In this document: positions 8,335-16,119 of the stretch, in pieces
How positions within the stretch are numbered: position 1 is the stretch's first letter
Layout of the letters: every line of letters starts with the position of its first letter
Translations under genes and position numbers: made by a program
Notes under the pieces: model-generated
Told to the model about the DNA's origin: nothing
The model's input: the letters and a program-made list of their open reading frames with translations, nothing else
Databases searched by the model: none
From: Vreelandella maris
Lineage (GTDB): Bacteria; Pseudomonadota; Gammaproteobacteria; Pseudomonadales; Halomonadaceae
Length of the DNA: 64,000 bases
Direction: 5' to 3'
Assembly (NCBI RefSeq): GCF_013371085.1
Contig: NZ_JABWCV010000002.1
Location: 1-64,000 of the forward strand

Positions 8335-9845
8335 GAAATCCTCGGCGCTTTGTGCTGACTATTATGTTTGAATTTTTTGTAGGCCATGGTGATTAGCGGA
8401 GAGAGCCATAGCAAAATAACGAGGGCACCTAGACCTGCACTAATAGGGCGGGAAAAGAAGCTGAGTAGATCGCCATTGCTTTTTAGCATTGAGCTCATAA
8501 AACTGTTTTCCAATGTCGTGCCTAACACCAAGCCAAGAATCGCTGGCGCCATGGGAAAGTCACATCGGGCGAGAATTGAGGCGATAAAGCCGATCAGCAA
8601 CATAATCCATACATCAGTAATCGAATTATTGATGGAGAAGGCGCCTACAATGCAGAAGCATAAGATGATCGGCATTAGGATTTTGCGGGGCGTTAAGATG
8701 AATACCTTGGCGGATTTTATCGCCGCATAGCCAATCGGTAGCATGATTAAATTGGCAAGAAAGAACACGATGAAAAGGGCATAGATCAAGCCGGTGCCAT
8801 CCATGAAAATGGTGGGGCCAGGGTTCATGCCTTTCATATAGAGTACGCCGATAACAATGGCGGTTATCGAGTCACCTGGAATCCCGAATACCAAGGCCGG
8901 CACCCAAGCGCCGCTGATTCCCGAGTTATTGGCGGAGCTGGCATCGACAATGCCTTCAACATGACCGGTACCATAGCTCTGTTTCTGTTTAGAGCGGCCT
9001 TTGCCAACGGCATAAGAGATCCACGCCGCAATGTCAGCCCCCGCGCCGGGAAGTGCGCCAATCAGTGTTCCAATCGAGCTCCCTCTTATCATGTTCGGCC
9101 AATAAGCTTTTATATGCTTTGGTGCCTGCTTGAAAACGCTATCTTTGGATAAATAAGGCAGCTCTCTGCCCTCATTGCGTGAACCATAAAACAGCATTAG
9201 TTCGTTGAGTGCGAACATGCCGATCATTACCGGAATAAAGTTAACACCTCCCATTAAGTCTGGAATGCCGAAAGTGAAGCGGGGGGCGCCACTCATCATA
9301 TCCAGACCAACCGTCGAGAGCAGTAAACCGATCATCAAAGAGAGAAATGCTTTAACCCTGGAGCCAATAGAAATAAAAATCGAGCAACTGAGCCCCAGTA
9401 GCGCCAGCCAGAAATATTCAAAAGAACTGAACTGGAGTGCCACTTCAGCTAATGAAGGTGAGACAAAGACCAGTATTAGTGTTCCGAATAGGCCGCCAAA
9501 TACCGAACAGATCAAGTTCATTCCCAGCGTTTCTCGTGCTCGCCCTTTATGTGCTAACAGATGTGAATCGTTAACATAGGCAGCTGAGGAAGGGGTGCCG
9601 GGGATATTTAAATACGTAGCTGGGATATCACCAGCAAAGATAGCCATGGCCGATGTGGTAACAATGGCGGCGATAGCGGGGGTCGGATCCATGTAGAAGG
9701 TAATCGGTACCAAGAGTGCAACCGCCATTGTGGCGGTTAGCCCTGGCACCGCTCCCACGAACACACCAAATATGGCGGCCGCAAAGATAACCAGCATTGT
9801 TTCTACATTAAAGACGAGCTGCAGCCCTAACAGGAATGCTTCCAT
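8331..9845 (-). CDS. tctA: Tripartite tricarboxylate transporter large permease (TctA family)
   Basis: 504 residues with about 11-12 hydrophobic segments. TctA hallmarks: GVFVGAVPGLTATMAVALLVP near the N-terminus, YLNIPGTPSSAAY, and the repeat-like GALPGAGADIAAWISYAVGK near 262-281. TctA forms the inner-membrane channel of a binding-protein-dependent secondary transporter for di/tricarboxylates and related acids. It starts three bases after tctB ends and overlaps the ldh gene by four bases, so tctC-tctB-tctA-ldh is one transcription unit. Confidence 0.95.
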   Translation of the reverse strand: MEAFLLGLQLVFNVETMLVIFAAAIFGVFVGAVPGLTATMAVALLVPITFYMDPTPAIAAIVTTSAMAIFAGDIPATYLNIPGTPSSAAYVNDSHLLAHKGRARETLGMNLICSVFGGLFGTLILVFVSPSLAEVALQFSSFEYFWLALLGLSCSIFISIGSRVKAFLSLMIGLLLSTVGLDMMSGAPRFTFGIPDLMGGVNFIPVMIGMFALNELMLFYGSRNEGRELPYLSKDSVFKQAPKHIKAYWPNMIRGSSIGTLIGALPGAGADIAAWISYAVGKGRSKQKQSYGTGHVEGIVDASSANNSGISGAWVPALVFGIPGDSITAIVIGVLYMKGMNPGPTIFMDGTGLIYALFIVFFLANLIMLPIGYAAIKSAKVFILTPRKILMPIILCFCIVGAFSINNSITDVWIMLLIGFIASILARCDFPMAPAILGLVLGTTLENSFMSSMLKSNGDLLSFFSRPISAGLGALVILLWLSPLITMAYKKFKHNSQHKAPRIS

Positions 9846-9848
9846 AAT

Positions 9849-10319
9849 CTAACCCCAGAAATTCAGTAGCCCTTCAGGAAGGGGGATCAGCAGGTATCGC
9901 GAGAATAGGAAATAAATTGTGAGCGACGCGACGAAGGAGACCAGCAGTGCTAAAGGTAGGGAAGTTTTTCTCACCAGCATAAGCACGAACATAATGATGG
10001 CTAGGCAGAGGGCCGCACCAAGAAACTCGCTCGCGAATATATAAAAAATAATGAGTGCTATTGGGAGAAGTGAGACAAGCACGGAACGTAAGTCGAAGAT
10101 ATTCCCCACATTTGCATCGGTGCCTGACAGTTGACGTTTTAGCGTAGGTAGCTGCGTTGCCGAAAGTACCAGGCCCCCTATGAGAAACCCTCCCCCAATG
10201 AGGGAGGGAAACAGAGATGGACCATATTGAAGACTTGCCATCGTCGGGTACTGACTAGCGACAGTTAACACAACGGCGCCAAGCAGCATAAAGGCTAGTC
10301 CCAAGAGGAGATCTCTCAT
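9849..10319 (-). CDS. tctB: Tripartite tricarboxylate transporter small permease (TctB family)
   Basis: 156 residues with four predicted membrane segments (about 5-22, 38-56, 75-110 as a long pair, 122-145), as in TctB small subunits. Sequence conservation in this family is low, so position between tctC and tctA carries most of the weight. It works with TctA in the inner membrane. Spacing is 11 bases from tctC and three bases to tctA. Confidence 0.9.
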   Translation of the reverse strand: MRDLLLGLAFMLLGAVVLTVASQYPTMASLQYGPSLFPSLIGGGFLIGGLVLSATQLPTLKRQLSGTDANVGNIFDLRSVLVSLLPIALIIFYIFASEFLGAALCLAIIMFVLMLVRKTSLPLALLVSFVASLTIYFLFSRYLLIPLPEGLLNFWG

Positions 10320-10330
10320 TGCTTAGCCCC

Positions 10331-11305
10331 TTATTGACTCAGCCCAACGTTCTTAACAATTTCTCCATACACCGCATCCATTTCGACCATCAGCTCACCA
10401 AACTCTTCGGCATTGCGCCACTCAGTACCAAAGCCTTGTTTAGCCATGAAGTCTTGATAGGTATCGCTGTTGTAAGCGGCCTCTAGCGCTTCCTCAAGGG
10501 TCGCTACGATTTCCTCATCCATACCCTTAGGGCCGGTGATGCCACGCCATTCACCGACGAGATAATCGCTTCCGATCGCTTCATTAATCGTAGGGACGTC
10601 GGGGAAGCTGTTAATACGCTCTGGTGCCATTACGCCAAGGCTTTTGGCACGCCCGGCTTCGATCATCGAACGACCTTCGGGAACAGAACTCGGCACAATA
10701 TCGATACCACCGGCAGCGAGTTCCGTCATTGCTGGCGCCGCGCCCTGGCTGGGGATCCAGGTAACACGGTTGGCTTCAAGCCCCTGATCCATTAAGAAGC
10801 CTGCAAAGGCTAGGTGCCATACGCCACCTTGACCTGTACCTGAGGCTTTAAAGGTGCCCATGGGTTGCTCAGCAATAGCATCTACGAGTTCTTGGACTGA
10901 ATCGTAAGGCGCATCGGCGGCTACTTGAATGCCGGCGTAATCAAAGTTGATCTGGCCGATTGGGGTGAAATCTTCATAAGTCAGGTCGGTCAGGCCTTGC
11001 CAGTGCATCATATTGAGCTCACCGGTAGCCAAGCCCAGGGTATAACCATCCGGTTTTGCACTCGCCATGGCACTGTGGCCGACAACACCGCTACCACCGG
11101 TACGGTTAACCACATTCACCGTTTGGCCCAATTGTTCTTCTAACGCAGCGGCAATAGTGCGCGCGGTCGCGTCTGTGCCGCCACCTGCGGCCCATGGAAC
11201 GATGATAGTGATGGGTTTTTCAGGGTAGGCCGCCAGCACAGAGCTGGATGCGGTGAGTAGCAGTAGAGCAGTAATGCGCTTGAGCGATTTAGTTTTGGTG
11301 ATCAT
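10331..11305 (-). CDS. tctC: Tripartite tricarboxylate transporter substrate-binding protein (TctC/Bug family)
   Basis: 324 residues from the ATG at 11305. A longer reading frame begins at 11377, but the internal Met starts a clean Sec signal peptide (KTKSLKR, then ITALLLLTASSSVLA, cleavage near AYPEKP). The mature protein has Bug-family features: PITIIVPWAAGGGTDATARTIA and a VVNRTGGSGVVGHS segment. It is periplasmic and delivers a carboxylate to TctAB. Bug proteins bind carboxylates through conserved loops, but the ligand cannot be predicted here. It is the first gene of the operon, behind the operator-like element at 11366. Confidence 0.92.
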   Translation of the reverse strand: MITKTKSLKRITALLLLTASSSVLAAYPEKPITIIVPWAAGGGTDATARTIAAALEEQLGQTVNVVNRTGGSGVVGHSAMASAKPDGYTLGLATGELNMMHWQGLTDLTYEDFTPIGQINFDYAGIQVAADAPYDSVQELVDAIAEQPMGTFKASGTGQGGVWHLAFAGFLMDQGLEANRVTWIPSQGAAPAMTELAAGGIDIVPSSVPEGRSMIEAGRAKSLGVMAPERINSFPDVPTINEAIGSDYLVGEWRGITGPKGMDEEIVATLEEALEAAYNSDTYQDFMAKQGFGTEWRNAEEFGELMVEMDAVYGEIVKNVGLSQ

Positions 11306-11348
11306 TTTATGAGTCTCGGTTTTTGTGTATTTGTCGAGTGGCAAAACA

Positions 11349-11377
11349 AATCTAGCATTAACGACCATTGTGTTCAA
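11349..11377 (-). promoter_or_regulatory. Candidate tctC promoter
   Basis: On the minus strand a TTGAAC -35 (11372-11377) and a TAGATT -10 (11349-11354) are 17 bases apart, about 45 bases before the tctC start. The -35 lies inside the operator-like element, so a bound regulator would block or position RNA polymerase. Both boxes match the consensus at only four of six positions. Confidence 0.4.
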
Positions 11378-11379
11378 TA
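11366..11379 (+). promoter_or_regulatory. Operator-like element, copy 2 (CATTGTGTTCAATA)
   Basis: Same 14-mer as 3644-3657 with one base changed. It keeps the ATTG-N4-CAAT inverted repeat and sits in the divergent region between tctC and the iron-ADH gene. The two copies flank the gene set expected to be co-regulated. Confidence 0.5.
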
Positions 11380-11554
11380 ATCATATTTTGTAGACTTTAG
11401 TTCAATTTTGACGCGTATTTTCTGGCTTCATTGAGAAGAAATTGGTTGAAATGACGCCTAGCGTTATCTGTATGTGGCGTTGCATAAACAGGCTTGTCCG
11501 TAGGGCGAGAGTAAGTTATTACTTAAAAACACTAACAATTCCAAAGGTAAAGAA

Positions 11555-12691
11555 ATGGCAATAATCAACTATGTCACTCAAATTCAATTTGATTTCGGTG
11601 CCGCCTCGTTGCTGCAGCAAGAGTGCGACCGTTTGGGCATTCGACACCCAATGGTGGTGACCGATGCGGGAGTGCGGGCCGCGGGTATTGTCGACCAAGT
11701 GCTAAAGCATTTAAGTGATCCTAATCCGGCCATTTATGATCAAACGCCTCCCAACCCCAATGAGGCCGCCGTGCGTCAAGCCGTTACGCAATACCGCGAG
11801 GGTGGTTTCGATGGCATCATTGCCATTGGTGGTGGCTCATCAATCGACCTGGCGAAAGGCGTGGCTATTTGCGGTACCCATGAAGGCTCTTTGAAATCCT
11901 TTGCGGTGGTTGAAGGAGGCTCAGAGCGAATTACCGCTGCCACGGCACCTGTTATCGCAATTCCAACGACAGCAGGCACCGGGAGTGAAGTAGGCCGCGG
12001 GGCGATTCTGATCCTGGAAGATGGGCGTAAAGTTGGCCTGTTATCACCCCACCTGGTACCTAAATCTGCTATTTGCGACCCTGAATTAACGTTAAGTCTG
12101 CCCGCTCAAATGACGGCAGCCACGGGGATGGACGCCTTATCCCATTGCCTTGAAACGTTCATGTCGGCGGCCTTTAATCCTCCTGCCGACGGCATCGCGT
12201 TGGATGGACTGCGCCGCGGCTGGCTGAATATTGAGAAGGCGACGCGCAACCCCGGTGATCGGGAAGCACGCATGAATATGATGAGTGCCTCAATGCAGGG
12301 GGCGATGGCTTTTCAGAAAGGATTAGGCTGCGTACATAGTTTGAGTCATTCGTTAGGCGGTATTAATCCGCGGCTCCACCACGGCACGCTTAACGCCATT
12401 TTCCTGCCAGCAGTGATCGAATTTAATTCCAGCTGTGAGTCTGTAAAGCATGAGCAAAAGCTCGAGCGCATTGCCCAGACGATGCAGCTCAGTAGCCCCG
12501 CTGATATTGGCCCGGCTATTACAGACATGACTAAGCGTCTCGATTTACCCATGAGGTTAGCGGAATTGGACGTGTCTGAAGCGTTATTCCCTCGAATCAT
12601 TAAAGGCGCCTTGGCTGATCACACCCACAAAACGAACCCGCGCCTTGCGAGTGAACAGGATTATCAGTGGATGCTTGAGCAATCCCTCTAA
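11555..12691 (+). CDS. Iron-containing (group III) alcohol dehydrogenase / maleylacetate-reductase-like
   Basis: 378 residues. NAD-binding motif GGGSSIDLAKG at 92-102. PTTAGTGSEV near 137-146 is typical of group III ADHs. Metal ligands are Asp193, His197, a His in the CVHSLSHSLGG segment (261 or 265) and His275/276. Family enzymes oxidise alcohols or reduce aldehydes or maleylacetate with NAD(P). The gene is divergent from tctC with the operator-like element between, and is followed by an SDR after 29 bases. It probably handles an alcohol or semialdehyde intermediate of the island's pathway. Confidence 0.9.
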   Translation: MAIINYVTQIQFDFGAASLLQQECDRLGIRHPMVVTDAGVRAAGIVDQVLKHLSDPNPAIYDQTPPNPNEAAVRQAVTQYREGGFDGIIAIGGGSSIDLAKGVAICGTHEGSLKSFAVVEGGSERITAATAPVIAIPTTAGTGSEVGRGAILILEDGRKVGLLSPHLVPKSAICDPELTLSLPAQMTAATGMDALSHCLETFMSAAFNPPADGIALDGLRRGWLNIEKATRNPGDREARMNMMSASMQGAMAFQKGLGCVHSLSHSLGGINPRLHHGTLNAIFLPAVIEFNSSCESVKHEQKLERIAQTMQLSSPADIGPAITDMTKRLDLPMRLAELDVSEALFPRIIKGALADHTHKTNPRLASEQDYQWMLEQSL

Positions 12692-12720
12692 ATCGATCAC
12701 TGGCGAAACAGGAGCAGAAA

Positions 12721-13509
12721 ATGGAACTAGGTATTATAGGTCGTTGGGCACTGGTGTGTGCTGCAAGCAAGGGTCTTGGAAAGGGGTGTGCCGAGGCGTT
12801 GGTAATGGAGGGAGTGAATGTGGTTATCAACGCACGCTCCTCCGAGTTACTGGAAAAGACGGCGGTGCATTTACGGCAAATGAACCCTGATGTGACGGTG
12901 CTCACTGTGGCGGGGGATATTTCACAAGAAACGACACGTCAAGCGGTGCTAGCCGCTTGTCCGCAAATAGATATCTTGGTGAATAATGCCGGTGGCCCTC
13001 CACCAGGAGACTTCCGAGATTGGTCACGACAGGACTGGTTAGACGCTGTCGATGTCAATATGGTCACGCCTATTGAGCTCATCAAGGCAACGGTAGACGC
13101 CATGGCGGAACGGGGCTTTGGCCGGGTGATTAATATCACCTCAGCAGCCGTTAAAGCACCCATCGATATTTTGGGGCTATCCAATGGTGCCCGCAGCGGG
13201 TTGACGGGCTTTATCGCGGGCTTGGCTCGTCAACCGCAGCTTGCTGGTCGCAACGTAACGATCAATAACTTGTTACCAGGCTCTTTTGATACTGATCGAT
13301 TAAAGAGCACTCATCAAAACGTCGCAAAATCCTCCAACCAGGAATACGAAAGCGTTCGGGATTCCTTTCGCCAAAAAGTTCCTGCGCAGCGTTTCGGCAC
13401 GGCGGAAGAGTTTGGCGCCTTCTGTGCGTTTCTGTGTAGCGCTCAGGCCGGTTATATGACCGGACAAAATATACTGTTGGATGGTGGCAGTTACCCAGGA
13501 ACGTATTGA
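12721..13509 (+). CDS. Short-chain dehydrogenase/reductase superfamily protein with altered catalytic motif
   Basis: 262 residues. Rossmann core with a diverged glycine motif (CAASKGLGKG, 13-22), NNAG at 88-91 and the catalytic-position Ser141. Where SDRs have YxxxK this protein has Ser154-Asn-Gly-Ala-Arg158, so the catalytic Tyr and Lys are both replaced. A known branch of beta-ketoacyl-reductase-like SDRs shows such departures, and its activities are poorly defined. CAGGAG lies ten bases before the ATG at 12721. It is probably co-transcribed with the iron-ADH. It may be a reductase with an alternative mechanism or a non-redox enzyme. Confidence 0.85.
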   Translation: MELGIIGRWALVCAASKGLGKGCAEALVMEGVNVVINARSSELLEKTAVHLRQMNPDVTVLTVAGDISQETTRQAVLAACPQIDILVNNAGGPPPGDFRDWSRQDWLDAVDVNMVTPIELIKATVDAMAERGFGRVINITSAAVKAPIDILGLSNGARSGLTGFIAGLARQPQLAGRNVTINNLLPGSFDTDRLKSTHQNVAKSSNQEYESVRDSFRQKVPAQRFGTAEEFGAFCAFLCSAQAGYMTGQNILLDGGSYPGTY

Positions 13510-13540
13510 GCAACACGTGTGGTGAATAGCGCAATCCAAT

Positions 13541-13589
13541 AACATCGACGTGGCGAGCTTCTTTAAAGTGTAATCGGCACGTCGATGTT
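13541..13589. terminator. Inverted repeat between convergent SDR and dehydrogenase genes
   Basis: 12-bp exact arms (13541-13552 and 13578-13589) around a 25-base spacer, in the intergenic gap between two convergent genes. There is no T-run. A shared transcription-end structure is inferred. Confidence 0.4.
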
Positions 13590-13642
13590 GCGCCTGCTCT
13601 TAATTAGTAGCCTTCCAATGTCGACTCGCCGAATGAGGCGGT

Positions 13643-14530
13643 TTACAGATCTTGCTTATTTCGCAACATGCTGGCGTCGTAAAGCCGAGGCACATACTGG
13701 TCGTTGCCCAGTGTGTTTTCAGCTTGCTTCAATACCTCGCGTAAGGCAGGCAGCATCATGCTCTCGAAACCAGATGCCGTGATCGTTTCGCTTAAATAAC
13801 CCATGTCCTTACCGGCATTGCCCAAACTAAAGCGCAAGCGCGTTTCATCTGCTTCAAGCACCCAGGGCATCACAGCGTTAAACATGGCGCTATTGGCGCC
13901 GCCTTGTGAACACACTTCAAATAATTTTTGCTGATCAACCTCCATGTTGGCCGCCATCGCCGCGGCTTCTGCCGCCAGGGCAGCGGCGCCAAGCGAGAGA
14001 TAGTTGTTGATCAGTTTGAGTTTGTGGGCTGAACCAAGCTCACCGATATGAAAGATATTTTCAGCGAATGACTCTATGGCTGGCCAGGCCTGATCGACTA
14101 CTTTTTTGCTACCTCCCACCATGACATTCAGCCGTCCTTCGCGGGCCTCCTTTGGTGTTCTTGCTAATGGGGCGTCCAACAGGTGGCATCCTGCGGCTTC
14201 GATATTCGCGGATAACCGTTGTGTCGATTGAGGTAGCGATGTCGAGCAATCGACGATAATCAAACCAGGATTCGCGCCAGCAAGAAGACCCTCAGAACCC
14301 AGAGTGATGTTTTCCATTTGCTCACTGGTACTGACACAGACAAAAACTAAATCACTGCGTGAGGCAACTTCGGCAGGTGTCCCTACCTCGTTTGCTCCTA
14401 ACTGACATAGCGCTTCGATAGGGGCACGATTTCGATGCGCCATGATAGTCAAAGAAAAATTATGTTTAATAAGGTTTGTGGCCATACCCTGGCCCATCAA
14501 GCCAAGTCCTATAAAGCCTATATTTAGCAT
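13643..14530 (-). CDS. Beta-hydroxyacid dehydrogenase family protein with DAPLART substrate loop
   Basis: 295 residues. GFIGLGLMGQGMATNL at 5-20 binds NAD(P). The catalytic lysine is K172 (AHKLKLINNYL). The usual substrate loop DAPVSGG is replaced by DAPLART (119-125), which places Arg124 in the pocket. An arginine around this position is known, from memory, in sulfolactaldehyde reductases such as YihU, where it binds the sulfonate. The protein probably reduces or oxidises a small acidic semialdehyde or 3-hydroxy acid. It sits at the edge of the island, convergent with the SDR. It differs clearly from the GarR-like protein at 6341, so the two are not recent duplicates. Confidence 0.85.
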   Translation of the reverse strand: MLNIGFIGLGLMGQGMATNLIKHNFSLTIMAHRNRAPIEALCQLGANEVGTPAEVASRSDLVFVCVSTSEQMENITLGSEGLLAGANPGLIIVDCSTSLPQSTQRLSANIEAAGCHLLDAPLARTPKEAREGRLNVMVGGSKKVVDQAWPAIESFAENIFHIGELGSAHKLKLINNYLSLGAAALAAEAAAMAANMEVDQQKLFEVCSQGGANSAMFNAVMPWVLEADETRLRFSLGNAGKDMGYLSETITASGFESMMLPALREVLKQAENTLGNDQYVPRLYDASMLRNKQDL

Positions 14531-14812
14531 TTTCTTACTCCCTTTTATAAGGTTGTTAGGGTGGCAATAAGAGTAAAAAGAGAAGGGGGTTGTGCATCGC
14601 TATGAATTCAGGTTACACCCTCTTAGGCAAGCCAGCATCTCTCTTTGATTTTGTTCGTTCTGCATCGTAACTACTAGTAAAGAGAATACGATGATGGTGT
14701 GCCACTATGGTGATGGCAAATTTAACTCGCTAGCACCAAAGGGTAGTGATAAATAGTACTTTCCGTTAAGCTCCTCAGCAATTTTTACCATTGTCTGCGT
14801 TGAGGTGTGTGT
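14531..14812. other. Divergent intergenic region
   Basis: 282 bases between the minus-strand dehydrogenase and the plus-strand lipoprotein. No ORF is supported. It must hold both promoters, but no strong -35/-10 pair or copy of the island's operator-like element was found. Confidence 0.5.
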
Positions 14813-15649
14813 ATGTGTAGCCCTCTAAGGCTGTCTGCAATAGCACTATCAGTACTCATGATAGCGGGTTGTTCAGACCCCAAAATTGACACAAGCTCCA
14901 TGCCCGCGTCAGTCGTCTCGGTCGAAAAAGTGCGCAACTCGCTGCCTACTTATAAGCGCGACGATTTTGATCAAGGGCTCATCATTATTTCGACGTCATC
15001 GACATTTAACAGCATTGATATTCTTAACCCAAACCGTATGAACGCGGCAGAGATAGCTGAATCAGCCAATGTGCAAATGCATGGATTGACTGGCGATCAG
15101 GTTATTCAGCGCGCCGATCAAATACTTCGCGAGCGCCGGTCACGAGAGCGTGAGCAGGCAATTCGCACGTTAACACGATTAGAAGAGAAGCAGGCTAAGG
15201 CGAAAAGCGACCAGCAGCAGTTAGCGCGTTTCAGTATTGATAATGCTCGCTATTACATGGGCAAGAGCCCTTATGGGGCTCCTGAGCCAGTGATTGATCT
15301 TGAAGTGACGAATAACACTGATAAGGTCGTTTCCGAGCTGTCTTTAAGAGGAATCGTTACCAGTCCTGACCGCTCACAGCCTTGGGTCGATGAGCAATTC
15401 TACTACGTTGTACCGGGGGGGATTGAGCCGGGAGAGACGCTGGCCTGGAGTCTTGCGCCTAATCGTTTTGGCCCCTGGGGAGAACCTCAAATACCAAGTA
15501 ATGCAGAACTGACAGTTAGATTGGAAGGCCTGCGAGGAGCTGATGAGCAGCCATTATGGGACTCCCTAGCGCTGAGCGAAAGCGAAGTTACCAAGCTAGA
15601 GCGTCTTCGGACAGAGTATGGCGGTGTGGCGTTATCGAACGTGGAATAA
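14813..15649 (+). CDS. Predicted lipoprotein of unknown function
   Basis: 278 residues from the ATG at 14813. A GTG two codons earlier is also in frame, but TGAGG at 14801-14805 suits the ATG better. A signal peptide ends in the lipobox IAGC, so it is exported and lipid-anchored. A charged, probably coiled-coil segment (about 95-145, rich in Arg, Glu, Lys and Gln) is followed by a beta-rich C-terminal region (LEVTNNTDKVVSELSLRG, PGETLAW) resembling extracytoplasmic Ig-like or FxLYD-type domains. It resembles the DUF6694-type lipoproteins, but that is a guess from layout. Confidence 0.75.
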   Translation: MCSPLRLSAIALSVLMIAGCSDPKIDTSSMPASVVSVEKVRNSLPTYKRDDFDQGLIIISTSSTFNSIDILNPNRMNAAEIAESANVQMHGLTGDQVIQRADQILRERRSREREQAIRTLTRLEEKQAKAKSDQQQLARFSIDNARYYMGKSPYGAPEPVIDLEVTNNTDKVVSELSLRGIVTSPDRSQPWVDEQFYYVVPGGIEPGETLAWSLAPNRFGPWGEPQIPSNAELTVRLEGLRGADEQPLWDSLALSESEVTKLERLRTEYGGVALSNVE

Positions 15650-15684
15650 GCATCGTGTGGAATACATAAGGGAGGCTGTACTAT

Positions 15685-15714
15685 AAAACGCCCTAACGTT
15701 TGGCTGTTAGGGCG
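15685..15714 (-). terminator. Rho-independent terminator of the small minus-strand gene
   Basis: The 9-bp stem (15689-15697 with 15706-15714) has an 8-base loop. On the minus strand it is followed by TTTTATAG, so it terminates the gene at 15751-15951. It may also stop plus-strand transcription from the lipoprotein gene. Confidence 0.7.
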
Positions 15715-15750
15715 CATGTGTACTAGCGGTTACCCGCTATTTGAAATTAT

Positions 15751-15951
15751 TTACTCTTTGGCTTCATGATCCGCCAACGCAGCCACTATGGCTTCTTCCC
15801 ACTGTCCTTCCGTTAGCCCCCAATGTTCCATTTCTGCTTGGTCGGGACTGCCTTCGGCGGCATCGCGTAATTTATCGACGCTACTGCTTTCATAGCAGTG
15901 TTTGGCGAAATCCTTTGTTTTTACATCTTGTAACTGATTAATCATCGACAT
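15751..15951 (-). CDS. Small acidic protein of unknown function (66 aa)
   Basis: Not recognised. The ATG at 15951 has AAGGAA upstream and the gene ends just before a good terminator, so it behaves as an independent gene. The protein is acidic (many Glu and Asp), with a helical N-terminus and a conserved-looking HWGLTEGQWEEAIVAAL segment. No signal peptide or membrane segment is seen, so it is probably cytoplasmic. One Cys is present. Confidence 0.65.
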   Translation of the reverse strand: MSMINQLQDVKTKDFAKHCYESSSVDKLRDAAEGSPDQAEMEHWGLTEGQWEEAIVAALADHEAKE

Positions 15952-16119
15952 GTGAGTTCCTTTCAGTAGTGATTAGGGCAATAGTGACTGGTGCATTGCC
16001 CACGCTAAGTGTAGCTAATCAGGCCACTTATTTCTGGAATGGTTCCTGTTGTCTGGGGCTGATCGCGCCTGTAGCACACATCCGCCACCTAATCGTCAGC
16101 TGTGGTGCGGTGTTGCGGT

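Noticed and set aside
11306-11377. Extended N-terminus of TctC
   Set aside because: The extra 24 residues precede a complete signal peptide and there is no ribosome-binding site at 11377.
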